Shown here piece by piece: positions 15,560 through 24,461 of a DNA stretch of 40,897 nucleotides. Made by a program: the position numbers and the translations under genes. The notes beneath the pieces are model-generated. The model saw only the letters and a program-made list of their open reading frames with translations, was not told the origin of the DNA and did no database searches. The stretch covers positions 1-40,897 of the forward strand of contig JACPPP010000110.1 of NCBI GenBank assembly GCA_016190935.1. The letters are read 5' to 3'. How positions within the stretch are numbered: position 1 is the stretch's first letter; each line of letters opens with the position of its first letter. The stretch is from Armatimonadota bacterium (GTDB lineage: Bacteria > Armatimonadota > UBA5829 > DTLH01).

Positions 15560-16020
15560 ACCAGGATTACGACAGCACCGGCACGAGCGATCTTGATCTC
15601 GCTCAGTTTGACGACGACTTCGCCGAAGCGCCCGTCGAGGAGCGGGAGTTCGAGGACATACCGGACGGCAAGTATCAGGTGAACGTCGAGAAGGTCGAAC
15701 TCACCCGCGCCCAGTCTTCCGGCAACCCGATGTTGAAGTGGACGCTCAAGATTCTCGGCCCACGGTTCGCAGGACGTCTGCTCTGGCGCAACAGCGTGAT
15801 GGCTTCAAAGGAGAACCTAAAGTGGCTCAAGACCGACCTGCACACCTGCGGGCTGGACGTCGAGAAGCTCTCCGACCTCCCGGCCAGACTCGGCGATCTG
15901 CTCGATGTGAAGCTTGAGGTAACAAAGCGCACCAAGGGCGAGAGCGAGAACATCTACTTCAACCGGCGGATAGTGGTTGAGGACTTGGCTCCCGAGGACG
16001 ACTCGCTCGCCCCGTTCTAA
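15556..16020 (+). CDS. DUF669 protein, probable single-strand DNA-binding partner
   Basis: A 154-aa acidic protein matching DUF669 (IPDGKYQVNVEKVELT...GNPMLKWTLKILG...G..LW). These OB-like proteins sit next to Sak4-type ATPases in many phages and probably bind single-stranded DNA. The acidic C-terminal tail (EDLAPEDDSLAPF) resembles the partner-recruiting tail of SSB. It overlaps both neighbours (ATGA at its start, TAATG at its end), so stoichiometric co-translation is likely. Confidence 0.85.
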   Translation: MNQDYDSTGTSDLDLAQFDDDFAEAPVEEREFEDIPDGKYQVNVEKVELTRAQSSGNPMLKWTLKILGPRFAGRLLWRNSVMASKENLKWLKTDLHTCGLDVEKLSDLPARLGDLLDVKLEVTKRTKGESENIYFNRRIVVEDLAPEDDSLAPF

Positions 16021-16550
16021 TGGCGGAACTCATCACAGTCGTAGTCGATACGCGCGAACAGGAGCCGTATTCGTTTCCTCCTCGGCGGTTCGTGATCGAG
16101 CGGAGTGCTCTACCGGCGGGGGACTATTCCCTCGCCGGTCTGGAGCACGTAGTCGCCGTTGAGCGGAAGACGGCCGAGGACTTCGTCCACACGATCATCC
16201 GCGACAGGGACCGGTTCCGCAAAGAGTTGCTAAGGCTCGCTGAATACGACCGCGCCTGTGTGGTAGTGGAAGCCGGACTGGATGATCTCCTCAGCGGAGC
16301 CTATCGTTCCGGCGCGCATCCGAGTTCCGTCGTGGGAGCCGCGCTCTCGATCATCGTCGACTACGGCGTCCCTGTCTATTTCTGCTCCGACCGGCAGTGC
16401 GCACGCCGGTTCGTCGAAGAGTACTTGCTGCGCTACCATCGGAGGGCTCAGGATTCATGCCAACAGCAACAACAGAACACACCCGAATCCGGGGGGAGGT
16501 CGAGCGAGTATTCTTCTCATCCGCCAACTTCTCTGCCGGGCGGTTCATAA
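16020..16550 (+). CDS. ERCC4-domain nuclease
   Basis: A 176-aa protein with an ERCC4/XPF-type nuclease core: VVVDTREQEPYSF (7-19), LPAGDYSLAG (31-40) and VAVERKTAEDF (45-55), giving the catalytic Asp10, Asp35 and ERK (48-50). XPF-like nucleases cut branched DNA, so it probably resolves recombination or replication intermediates. The last about 30 residues (QQQQQ and Ser/Gly-rich) overlap the start of the helicase gene in another frame and are probably a non-conserved tail. Start at ATG in the TAATG overlap. Confidence 0.85.
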   Translation: MAELITVVVDTREQEPYSFPPRRFVIERSALPAGDYSLAGLEHVVAVERKTAEDFVHTIIRDRDRFRKELLRLAEYDRACVVVEAGLDDLLSGAYRSGAHPSSVVGAALSIIVDYGVPVYFCSDRQCARRFVEEYLLRYHRRAQDSCQQQQQNTPESGGRSSEYSSHPPTSLPGGS

Positions 16551-18649
16551 CAGAGCGCGGTGACCGGATACAGTTCGCCGGAAACGTGGTGGTTCAGGAG
16601 AACCAGCCGCTCGTGCTTCACGGCAAGTTCGTTCGGCACCCCAAGTATGGCTTCCAGTTCGAGGTCACGAGCATGGAGTTCGACCGGCAGATGGACGCCC
16701 GCGGGCTCGCCAACTATCTTGCGAACAATCCTGACATCAAGGGTATCGGCCCGGCAAAAGCAAGGATCATCGCTGAGCGGTTCGGCTCGGAGTTCGAGCA
16801 GCACCTAATCGATGAACCGGAGAAGATCGCGGACGCCGCGAAGGTGCCGATCTCGCTTATCGAGTCGCTGCGAGATCACTGGCTTGAGACGAGCAGTGTG
16901 AACCAGGCGATGACGGCGCTTGCCGCATACGGGCTCACACATCATCAGGTAACGAGGCTGGTGAAGAAGCTCGGCAACAATGCAGTCGGCATCATCGAAC
17001 GCGATCCCTATGTCATCGTCGGAGAGATCGACGGCTTTGGCTTCAAGCGGATCGACAAGATCGCTCGGCAGGTGGGCATCGCCAAGGACGAGCCGAGCCG
17101 TGTTCGCGCTGGAATTGTGTTCTGCGTCGATGATGCCCTGGATCAGGGCGACTGCTGGGTGGAGTACGAAGACCTGCTCGACCGGGCGAACGAGCTTCTT
17201 GTGATGGATTGCCTTGACAGCCGAGAGCAGATCGAGAAGCACCTGGACAATCTGATCGATGAGAAGTCCCTGACCTGCTACCCCGCAGACTGCCGGTTCC
17301 TCGTGGCGAAGCCGTTCATCCGGAGCACGGAAGAGGACCTGGCGCGTGTGTTCGCTGGCGGTGTAAAGCCCAGCCCGTGCCTTGGTGACAAGTCCGATCT
17401 GCAGACTGAGGTGAAACGTGTCGCGCCGCGACTCAATCCCAAGCAGCTTGACGCGGCCGTTAGTGCCGCCGCACACTCCATATCACTCATCTCCGGTGGT
17501 GCTGGATCCGGCAAGACATTCACCGTTGCCGCCATGACTCGGCTCTGTGACGAGCATGACCTGCGCGTAGTGCTCTGCGCGCCGACCGGCAAGGCCGCCA
17601 AACGAATGGAAGAGGCCACCGGGCGGGAAGCGTCAACGATCCATAGGCTGCTTGGTTTCAACGGCAAGACCTATGCGCGCGACTCGGAGAATCCTATCTC
17701 TGCCGACATGCTCATTGTCGACGAGGTTTCGATGGTCGATGTGGTTCTAGCCTGGCATCTGTTCCAGGCAATCGATCTTGACCGCACGGCCGTTGTTCTC
17801 GTTGGCGACCACAATCAACTTCCGCCTGTCGGCCCGGGCAACATCCTTCGAGACCTGATCGAGTCCAGAGTACTGCCGACAACAGTCCTCGACGATATAG
17901 TCAGACAGGCCGGTATCCTCAAAGAGAACAGCATCGCGATTCTCAAGGGCGAAGTGCCAAAGACTCCGCAGCGCGATACCTCCGCGCGGGGCGCATGGTA
18001 CGTCGCTGATCAGCATACCGATGCGGAACGAGTCCAGCGGTTCGTTCTCGACCTGTTCGAGCACACTCTCAACGAGAAGCTGGGCTTTGACATCCTGCGA
18101 GACGTACAGCTTCTGACTCCAACGCATAAGGGCCCGCTCGGCACAGTCGAACTGAACACTAAGCTCCAGCGCCTCATCCAGCGGAAGCTCTGGAACTACG
18201 ACGCGCCGCCCGTTCAGACAGGCAGACGTCCTAAGCTGCTCGTCAATGACAAGGTCATTCAGACCCGGAACAACTACGACCTCGGAGTCATGAACGGCGC
18301 GATGGGTATTGTCCGCAGCGTTGGTCTCGACGGGTCGCTAACCATCGAGTTCGAGGACAAGACGGTCCACATCGAGGCCGGGGTACCGCAGCGCAGTGAC
18401 ATCCAGCTTGCCTACGCGCTCACCATTCACAAGTCCCAGGGGTCGGAGTTTCCCTGTTCGGTGGTCATCGCACACAAGTCGCACTCGTTTATGCACCATC
18501 GGAACCTGCTCTACACCGGAGTGACCCGAGCCTCTCAGACCGCCATCATCGTCGGCGACCACTGGGGAATCGCCAACTGCGCCAAGCGCGTGCAGGTGGA
18601 TGCGCGGAAGACGTTCCTATCACTCCTGTTGAACAGGGGTGCCCAATGA
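16457..18649 (+). CDS. RecD2-like SF1 DNA helicase
   Basis: 730 aa from ATG 16457, with GGAGG 11 nt upstream; a start at 16397 is possible but lacks a site. The protein has an N-terminal OB-like region, helix-hairpin-helix repeats (IKGIGPAKARIIAERFG) and a SF1B motor. Walker A is near 347 (GGAGSGKTF), Walker B near 418 (IVDEVSMVD), motif III is VGDHNQLPPVGPG, and motif VI is near 686 (YTGVTRAS). It should be a 5'-3' helicase for recombination or replication restart. It overlaps the ERCC4 gene by 94 bp and the next gene by four. Confidence 0.9.
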   Translation: MPTATTEHTRIRGEVERVFFSSANFSAGRFITERGDRIQFAGNVVVQENQPLVLHGKFVRHPKYGFQFEVTSMEFDRQMDARGLANYLANNPDIKGIGPAKARIIAERFGSEFEQHLIDEPEKIADAAKVPISLIESLRDHWLETSSVNQAMTALAAYGLTHHQVTRLVKKLGNNAVGIIERDPYVIVGEIDGFGFKRIDKIARQVGIAKDEPSRVRAGIVFCVDDALDQGDCWVEYEDLLDRANELLVMDCLDSREQIEKHLDNLIDEKSLTCYPADCRFLVAKPFIRSTEEDLARVFAGGVKPSPCLGDKSDLQTEVKRVAPRLNPKQLDAAVSAAAHSISLISGGAGSGKTFTVAAMTRLCDEHDLRVVLCAPTGKAAKRMEEATGREASTIHRLLGFNGKTYARDSENPISADMLIVDEVSMVDVVLAWHLFQAIDLDRTAVVLVGDHNQLPPVGPGNILRDLIESRVLPTTVLDDIVRQAGILKENSIAILKGEVPKTPQRDTSARGAWYVADQHTDAERVQRFVLDLFEHTLNEKLGFDILRDVQLLTPTHKGPLGTVELNTKLQRLIQRKLWNYDAPPVQTGRRPKLLVNDKVIQTRNNYDLGVMNGAMGIVRSVGLDGSLTIEFEDKTVHIEAGVPQRSDIQLAYALTIHKSQGSEFPCSVVIAHKSHSFMHHRNLLYTGVTRASQTAIIVGDHWGIANCAKRVQVDARKTFLSLLLNRGAQ

Positions 18650-19209
18650 ACACGATCCAGGCAATTGAGACTCAGTACAACGGCTACAGATTCCGCAGCA
18701 GGCTGGAAGCACGATGGGCGGTGTTCTTTGACAGCCTCGGCGTCCCCTACCTCTACGAGCCTGAGGGGTTCGAGCTTGGCGACGGAGTCAGGTACCTCCC
18801 GGATTTCTGGCTGCCTGATCAGCATTGTTGGGTGGAGATAAAGCCTCCCGGCGAGTGGGACTATCACCTTGAATGCGATCTCCTCGCCGAGCGGTCCGAC
18901 TGCCAACTGTTACTCTACATAACGGGTAACCCCTGGCCAGGGGAGTATGGAATCGTGCCATACCCGGCCACAAGCGAACTACACAGTAGTTCGGCTTGGG
19001 TCTTTGCCCTGGGGCGCAAGAGTGATCGCGAGCTGTGGATATGCAACGACGATGTCGGCGCGGAATGCCTGAACCCCATCGCTCTTGAGGACGAGAAATA
19101 CCCTTCGGCAAATGCTCCACGGCTCATCGGCGCGTACAGGGCGGCCCGTCGGGCGCGCTTTGAGTTCGGTGAGCGGCGGCCGAGATACCGGGGGTGGCCA
19201 AATGGATAG
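18646..19209 (+). CDS. Small PD-(D/E)XK-like phage nuclease
   Basis: A 187-aa protein with the arrangement YRFRSRLEARWAVFF, then YLPDFWLP and VEIKP. These are the helix Glu, the Asp and the E-x-K of a PD-(D/E)XK fold, in the order seen in small phage proteins that resemble Vsr/restriction endonucleases. It is the second such fold in this operon. The start is ATG in an ATGA overlap with the helicase; its end overlaps the primase gene by eight bases. Substrate unknown; a replication-fork or recombination nuclease is likely. Confidence 0.7.
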   Translation: MNTIQAIETQYNGYRFRSRLEARWAVFFDSLGVPYLYEPEGFELGDGVRYLPDFWLPDQHCWVEIKPPGEWDYHLECDLLAERSDCQLLLYITGNPWPGEYGIVPYPATSELHSSSAWVFALGRKSDRELWICNDDVGAECLNPIALEDEKYPSANAPRLIGAYRAARRARFEFGERRPRYRGWPNG

Positions 19210-21829
19210 GAACACTCCGGAGGCCATGGTCTACGATCTGATACCGGACGAACTCAAAGCACTTCGGCAGTGGGTCTGCTACCGCATCGAGGATCGCAAT
19301 GGCATTCCCACCAAGATACCATACCGAACGGACAAAGTCGGACGCGGTAACGCCAAGACCAATGATCCGGCGACCTGGCATACTTTCGATGAGGTACTGG
19401 AAGCGGCCGCCAAGCCCGCAAACAGGTTCGACGGCATAGGGTTCGTACTATCTGAGTCCGACCCTTATGTGTTCGTGGATCTCGACCATGTGGTGAACGA
19501 CGGTGAGATGGAGCCCTGGGCGCTTGAGATGATCGGGCGCATTGGTTCCTACACGGAGTTCAGCCGGTCGGGAACGGGCATCCACATCGTCACGCGAGCA
19601 AAGAAACCCGGACCCAGGTGCCGGACACACAGCAGGCCGCAGTTCGAGATATACGACGACGTGCGGCTCGTCGTGTTTACGGGCAGGCTGTGGCCCGGCT
19701 CGCCAACCGAGATCAACGGCGCTCAGGAGGCAGTGAGCGAGATTTACTTCGACGTGTTCGGTGAGAACCCCCAGAACGTCCCGCCGAAGGAGAGCACAAA
19801 AAACGTCCGGCCGGTCGGAAAGTCCGATCCGGCGCTCATCGAGGAAGCCTTGTCCGCGACCAACGGAGAGAAGTTTGGGCGGCTGTGGAACGGGAACATC
19901 GGGGAGTACAACGGCGATGCCAGCGCGGCGGACATGGCGCTCTGCTGCATGCTTGCGTACTGGACGGACAAAGACCCTGCCAGGATGGACAGGCTGTTCC
20001 GCGAGTCGGGACTGATGCGCGACAAGTGGGATGAATCGCGAGGCCCGAAAACATACGGACAGATCACGATTGACGCAGCCAACGGTATAGTCAAAGAGAC
20101 CTATGCCGACCACACAGGCAAACGGAAACGGCGCGCGAAGCGAGATGCCGGAGTAGCTAAGACGCAAACGCGCCCCGTTGAAGGTCTACCTGCCATCCGT
20201 GCCGACTGCCAGGACCTTCGCAGCGTGACAGGTCAGTGCTGGGAGGCCATCGCCAGTGCCAACAACCCTCCGAGGTATTTCCGGTATATCGGTCTTCCTT
20301 CCAGACTCGAAAAAGACGATGATGGGATGCTGGTCCCCAGGGAACTGACTCCCGACAGGCTGCGACACGAACTGGCTCGTGTGGCGAATTGGGTAAGCGG
20401 GGAGCAGGATGAATCGGCCAAGCCTCCAGTCGATGTCGTGAGGGACGTGCTGGCGACTCCCAATCCTCCGCTGCCGGTGCTGGCGCGTATCACGGACGTT
20501 CCTGTGTTCGCTCCGGATGGTTCGCTCTCAATGGCCGAGGGCTACCATGCCGCCGGGCAGACATATCGGATGTCGAGGGCCGGGCTGAAGATTCCCGACA
20601 TACCGTCTGCCCCATCGTCAGGCGAGGTCGATGCAGCGAAGAGCCTGATCCTCGATATGATCTCAGAGTTCCCGTTCGTGGATGAAGCCGACCGCGCGCA
20701 TGCCGTCGGACTCCTTCTTCTCCCATTCGTGCGAGACCTTATCGACGGGCCGACGCCCAACCATCTTGTCGAGGCTCCGCAGGCGGGCACGGGAAAAGGA
20801 CTGCTGGCCGATGTCCTGCTGACACCCGCCTGTGGCAAGCAGGTGTCGACTATTTCCGAGGCCAGGGACGATGACGAATGGCGAAAACGGATAACCGCGC
20901 AACTCCGCAGCGCGCGCACGGTGGTTCTCCTGGACAACGTCACGCGGCCGCTCAACTCCGGGGCACTGGCTTCCGCGCTTACGGCAACGGTCTGGGAGGA
21001 CCGGATACTGGGCAAGTCTGAGAACCTGCATATCCCCGTGCGCTGCGTCTGGGTGACGACTGCCAACAATCCCACCATGACAACGGAAATCGCCAGGCGA
21101 TGCATACGCATTCGGCTGGACGCAAAGGTGGACCGTCCGTGGTTTCGTGACGGGTTCAGGCAGAAGAAGCTTCGCGGTTGGGCGCTTGCTAACCGCGGCG
21201 AACTGGTGGGCGCTGCTCTTACGCTCGTCCAGGCATGGGTGTGCGCCGGTATGCCCGCCTCCGAGACCAAGCCGCTGGGTTCCTATGAACAATGGACCGC
21301 GATAGTCGGGGGGATACTGCAGCACGTGGGTGTACCCAGGTTCCTGTCGAACCTCCTTGAGTTCTACGAGCAGGCGGACATCGAGGGAACGATGTGGCGG
21401 CAACTGGTCGAGGCATGGTCGGAGAAGTTCGGTCAGGAGCGCGTGGGAGTGAACGACCTGTTTGACCTGGCTTTGGAACTGGACGTGTTCGACTTCGGCA
21501 AAGGCGGCGAGAGGTCGCAAAGGACTGCTTTTGGCCGACGGCTCAGTCGGCAGCGTGATCGTGTGATAGGCGAAAATAGGATAATCGCTGCGGGGAAATC
21601 CAAGCGCGCGAGTCAGTGGATGCTGGTTCCTACAAGCGATCTGTTTTCCGGGAGGGTGAACATAGAGAACATCGGTGAACATTCCCCCTCTTCCCCTCAT
21701 GCGCCAGCGCACACACATGCATGCGCACATGCATGTGTAGACGAGGGTGAGAATGTTCACTCAGGTTCACTATGTTCACCCGACGAGTCTGCTCCGGCTT
21801 CGTCCATGCCGGGCTATGAGGAGTTCTGA
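19202..21829 (+). CDS. Phage primase-helicase (prim-pol plus P-loop ATPase)
   Basis: 875 aa from ATG 19202; an upstream frame from 19085 overlaps the nuclease and is rejected. The N-terminal half is an archaeo-eukaryotic-type primase/prim-pol: VFVDLDHV near residue 90 supplies the metal-binding acids, SGTGIHIV the Ser/His, followed by VFTGRLWPG. The C-terminal half is an ATPase with Walker A near 528 (QAGTGKG), Walker B near 574 (VVLLDNV) and a sensor segment (VTTANNPTMTTE). It should prime and unwind phage DNA. The last about 60 residues are low-complexity (His/Ala/Ser) because the DNA there carries inverted repeats that look like an origin. Confidence 0.85.
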   Translation: MDRNTPEAMVYDLIPDELKALRQWVCYRIEDRNGIPTKIPYRTDKVGRGNAKTNDPATWHTFDEVLEAAAKPANRFDGIGFVLSESDPYVFVDLDHVVNDGEMEPWALEMIGRIGSYTEFSRSGTGIHIVTRAKKPGPRCRTHSRPQFEIYDDVRLVVFTGRLWPGSPTEINGAQEAVSEIYFDVFGENPQNVPPKESTKNVRPVGKSDPALIEEALSATNGEKFGRLWNGNIGEYNGDASAADMALCCMLAYWTDKDPARMDRLFRESGLMRDKWDESRGPKTYGQITIDAANGIVKETYADHTGKRKRRAKRDAGVAKTQTRPVEGLPAIRADCQDLRSVTGQCWEAIASANNPPRYFRYIGLPSRLEKDDDGMLVPRELTPDRLRHELARVANWVSGEQDESAKPPVDVVRDVLATPNPPLPVLARITDVPVFAPDGSLSMAEGYHAAGQTYRMSRAGLKIPDIPSAPSSGEVDAAKSLILDMISEFPFVDEADRAHAVGLLLLPFVRDLIDGPTPNHLVEAPQAGTGKGLLADVLLTPACGKQVSTISEARDDDEWRKRITAQLRSARTVVLLDNVTRPLNSGALASALTATVWEDRILGKSENLHIPVRCVWVTTANNPTMTTEIARRCIRIRLDAKVDRPWFRDGFRQKKLRGWALANRGELVGAALTLVQAWVCAGMPASETKPLGSYEQWTAIVGGILQHVGVPRFLSNLLEFYEQADIEGTMWRQLVEAWSEKFGQERVGVNDLFDLALELDVFDFGKGGERSQRTAFGRRLSRQRDRVIGENRIIAAGKSKRASQWMLVPTSDLFSGRVNIENIGEHSPSSPHAPAHTHACAHACVDEGENVHSGSLCSPDESAPASSMPGYEEF
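21654..21781. other. Nested inverted repeats, candidate phage replication origin
   Basis: Three perfect inverted repeats are nested. The outer pair is GGGTGAACATAG (21654-21665) with CTATGTTCACCC (21770-21781). The next pair is GTGAACATTC (21675-21684) with GAATGTTCAC (21751-21760). In the centre ACACATGCATG (21713-21723) and CATGCATGTGT (21728-21738) form an 11-bp stem on a 4-nt loop. GTGAACAT is thus present four times, two per orientation, plus a partial GGTTCAC. Such iterons around a hairpin inside or beside a primase gene resemble lambdoid-type origins placed in the replication gene. Origin function is inference. Confidence 0.6.
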
Positions 21830-22767
21830 TGGCGTACCTCGATTCACTGACAAGACACGCCCTCAGGGCGAGCATTCAGCCGGACGGCAAGATCAGGCTG
21901 GAGCCGGACTGGCTTATCACGGACGGCATCCGGCAGATAGTCCACGAGCACCGTGAGGAGCTTGTCCGGGAGATCACCGAGAACGCGGCATCTGGCGATC
22001 CGTCCGAGGAGACCGTCTCCGACTATCACCTTCTTTGGGTCGCGACGGACCTCGACTCGTTCGAGGAATACGATCCCCGATTCGGTTACGAGCTGAGCTG
22101 CGATCCCGTTTACCGGATGCTGGACGCTCCCTACTATGCCTGGTTGCGACACCGGATGGAGAACGCCCGGAAGTCTCACGGAGCGGGACGTCTAGACGAC
22201 TCGGCGTTCGAGGTTCTGAGAACCCGGTTCAACACCATCCATTCCTGGGCTGTCCGGCACATCGGCGAGGAGGCTCTTCGGCGAGCGATCAGGACCACGA
22301 ACGTGAAGTCCTATGTGCCGCCATCAGAGCAAACCTTCTCGGCTTACCGCAAGACCTGGGACGACGCCTGGAGTGCCTATCAGCGAAATCAGGCTGCATG
22401 CAACCGGTCTGCGGAACCATCTGATCAGGCGCGCAGGCTCCAGCATCTGCTCGATACCCAGGGATACGCTGGCATTCGGTCATCCATCATCGACGATGTC
22501 GTTGTCTTCGTCCGGGATGAGTCGGTGGTAGTCCCTCACAAGTGGACAACCAAGGTCCGGTTCACGCTGGACGAGTTGCGCCTGATGGTCGGCTCCTCCC
22601 CGGACGCTGTAAAACAGATCCACGAGGTCAAGCGGGTGTTCGGCGGAAAGGTCGTGCCCTCGGGAGATAATCCATTCGCGGTCAAGGGATCCGGGGGAAA
22701 CGTCATGCCGATACCTGCTGCCCAGCAGACTCTATTCCAGGCCGGGACAACAGCAAGCGCAATATAG
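21829..22767 (+). CDS. Unknown phage protein, 312 aa
   Basis: I do not recognise a family with confidence. The protein is mostly helical and soluble. The N-terminus (RASIQPDGKIRLEPDWLITDGIRQIVHEHREEL) looks like a short docking-type module seen at the start of some phage and plasmid replication proteins. Cys is rare and no catalytic motif is visible. The start overlaps the primase stop by one base (TGATG), so it is the last gene of the replication operon and probably a primase-associated factor. Weak. Confidence 0.6.
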   Translation: MAYLDSLTRHALRASIQPDGKIRLEPDWLITDGIRQIVHEHREELVREITENAASGDPSEETVSDYHLLWVATDLDSFEEYDPRFGYELSCDPVYRMLDAPYYAWLRHRMENARKSHGAGRLDDSAFEVLRTRFNTIHSWAVRHIGEEALRRAIRTTNVKSYVPPSEQTFSAYRKTWDDAWSAYQRNQAACNRSAEPSDQARRLQHLLDTQGYAGIRSSIIDDVVVFVRDESVVVPHKWTTKVRFTLDELRLMVGSSPDAVKQIHEVKRVFGGKVVPSGDNPFAVKGSGGNVMPIPAAQQTLFQAGTTASAI

Positions 22768-22833
22768 GGCGCGAAGTGCCTCCCCCGCCCATCTCCGGAT
22801 TGCCGTAACAACTTGAGCGATAGGAACACATTG

Positions 22834-23343
22834 ATGATTGACGAAATGCGAACAGAACAGACAGAGCCTGAGATCGGAGCCAGGGATCGCGATGGGATGG
22901 ACCGCTGGCAGAGGAACACTGAGGCGAAACGCGGTCCCGGCGCTCCCGAGGGCAATACGAACGCCCTGAAGCATGGCATATACGCCGACCGATTCCTCTC
23001 ACCTGAGGAGCGCGTCATCTTCGACGCGATCATCCTGCAGCTTCACCAGGACTTCGTGTTCAACAAGAGCTCGGACTTCATGCAGGTGGAACTGGTGGCG
23101 GTCTACTTCTTGAAGCTGGAGCGTGCGCAGGAGGCAGGCGACTGGGAAGCAGCAGAACGGCTGGACCGGATGATACGCTGCCACCTCAAGGACCTCAAGG
23201 CGACCAAGATCGCGCGTGAGGGTGAGGAGCCGAAGGGTGCAGAGACTACTCCCGCCGAGTGGGCCACTGCGTTACTTGAGAAGCTGGCCGACGCGGAGAA
23301 GAACGCCCGGGCCGGGTCAGAGTCGGAGAAAACGCAGGAATGA
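22834..23343 (+). CDS. Phage terminase small subunit-like protein
   Basis: 169 aa from ATG 22834, behind AGGAA; a TTG at 22813 is an alternative. It has the N-terminal motif GPGAPEGNTNALKHGIYA, which is typical of phage small terminase and packaging-associated HTH proteins, followed by helices and an acidic tail. It should recognise the packaging site and hand DNA to the large subunit. The two terminase genes are unusually separated by a leftward recombinase pair of about 1.5 kb. Confidence 0.7.
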   Translation: MIDEMRTEQTEPEIGARDRDGMDRWQRNTEAKRGPGAPEGNTNALKHGIYADRFLSPEERVIFDAIILQLHQDFVFNKSSDFMQVELVAVYFLKLERAQEAGDWEAAERLDRMIRCHLKDLKATKIAREGEEPKGAETTPAEWATALLEKLADAEKNARAGSESEKTQE

Positions 23344-23543
23344 GTTCGGATAACACCAGTTTGGCTTTGGGGGATCGGCGCGATCCACGCGTGGATTTCC
23401 GACTGAGTGAGAAACTGAGTTCCGATAAGACGTGTTCTCGGAACTTTCTCACTGCCGGAATCCGCCGCTCGGAACAATGGCTGCCGGAAATGCTGGCTGG
23501 GGAAAGGTCGATGAGTGTTCATTTCCCCAGCAGTGAGGGTGAG
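23344..23543. other. Gene-free 200 bp with several inverted repeats, probable recombination region
   Basis: This region contains the 14-bp perfect palindrome ATCCACGCGTGGAT (23383-23396), GGATCG-gcg-CGATCC (23372-23386), the dif-like site at 23418-23445 with flanking GTGAGAAA/TTTCTCAC (23407-23414, 23445-23452), and GCTGGGGAAA/TTTCCCCAGC (23496-23505, 23522-23531). The arm motif recurs with one mismatch at 23343-23353. It lies directly behind the stop of a leftward tyrosine recombinase gene. The last hairpin may also act as a terminator between convergent genes. Confidence 0.55.
23418..23445. other. dif-like core site for a tyrosine recombinase
   Basis: AGTTCCGATAA (23418-23428), the 6-bp spacer GACGTG (23429-23434) and TTCTCGGAACT (23435-23445) give two inverted 11-bp arms, 10 of 11 positions matched, around a 6-bp core. 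This 11-6-11 layout with an inner ATAA is that of Xer/dif sites. The recombinase gene ends 99 bp away. It is a strong candidate for the cognate crossover site. Confidence 0.6.
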
Positions 23544-24461
23544 TCAGATCAGTTCGAGCGCATCCTCCAGCGCCTCGTCAGAGAGGTGCGTGTAGATTTC
23601 AGTCGTCGAGATGTCGCAGTGGCCGAGGGCGCGCTTCACCAGAAGCAGGTCGGAGGTTCTGGCGTAGAGGTGAGTCGCGAAGGTGTGTCGGAGGCCGTGA
23701 GGCGAGATACGCTTTGCGATGCCAGCCGCATCCAGCCAGCGCTTCAGCCGCTGCGCGATCTGCCTGTCGCAGAGCCGAGTCCCTCTGGAGGATACGAACA
23801 GGGCACGACATTCGCCAGTGTCGAGTCTGCGTCGTTCCTGGAGATAGCTCCTCAGCAGAGTGCGGAGAGACGACTTCAGAAACTTGACCTGCGGGATGTT
23901 GCCCTTGCCGGTAATGCGGATGTGCTTGCCGTCGAGGTCAACGTCGTCTATGTCCAGGTTCACCAGTTCCGCGAGCCGAATGCCGGTGCCGAGGAACATC
24001 TCGAAGATGACTCGGTCTCTGCGCGCAATCGGATTGGCGCGGTCATGGAGTTCCTTGAGGAGCCTGCGCTTCTCGGCCTCGGTCAGGAACTCCGGCGGCG
24101 TTCTCGCCAGTCGCTTTGTGGTAACGGTCTTAGCCGGGTTGGTCTCGGTGAGACCACTCTCAGCGGTCCAGGCGAAGAACGAACGGACGACGGCCTTCAG
24201 CCGATGCATTGTTGCCGGGGACTTGGGCGCGGCACCGTCGGAGTACGCGACTACAGGATCGATGAGCGCGGCGTCGATCATCCCAGGCGTGATGCTTCGC
24301 ATACCGTCACTGGGCAGCGCGCGGGCGAAGCATCGCAGGTCACGCAGATAGGCGGAGATGGTATGCTCCGAGCGACCTTGCGCCCGGAGCCTTACCGCGA
24401 AGTTGTCTATCGTCCGTTCGAGGTCGTCAGTCGGCTGCAGCAACCGGATCGGATTCGGCAT
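23544..24461 (-). CDS. Xer-like tyrosine recombinase
   Basis: A 305-aa XerC/XerD-type recombinase, complete. An N-terminal SAM-like core-binding domain (about 15-105) precedes the catalytic domain with Arg162 (GTGIRLAEL), Lys186, His255-x-x-Arg258 (HGLRH), His281 (LGHCD) and the nucleophile Tyr290. Strand exchange at a short site is expected: integration, resolution or inversion. It runs against its phage neighbours, between the two terminase genes, and its start overlaps the upstream core-binding gene by 35 bases. Since the prophage already has a serine integrase, this one may resolve multimers, invert DNA or belong to a second element. Confidence 0.9.
   Translation of the reverse strand: MPNPIRLLQPTDDLERTIDNFAVRLRAQGRSEHTISAYLRDLRCFARALPSDGMRSITPGMIDAALIDPVVAYSDGAAPKSPATMHRLKAVVRSFFAWTAESGLTETNPAKTVTTKRLARTPPEFLTEAEKRRLLKELHDRANPIARRDRVIFEMFLGTGIRLAELVNLDIDDVDLDGKHIRITGKGNIPQVKFLKSSLRTLLRSYLQERRRLDTGECRALFVSSRGTRLCDRQIAQRLKRWLDAAGIAKRISPHGLRHTFATHLYARTSDLLLVKRALGHCDISTTEIYTHLSDEALEDALELI

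Noticed and set aside
16446-16500. CAA/CAG-rich run at the 3' end of the ERCC4 gene as a tandem repeat
   Set aside because: Short and irregular; explained as the overlap of the ERCC4 tail with the helicase start.
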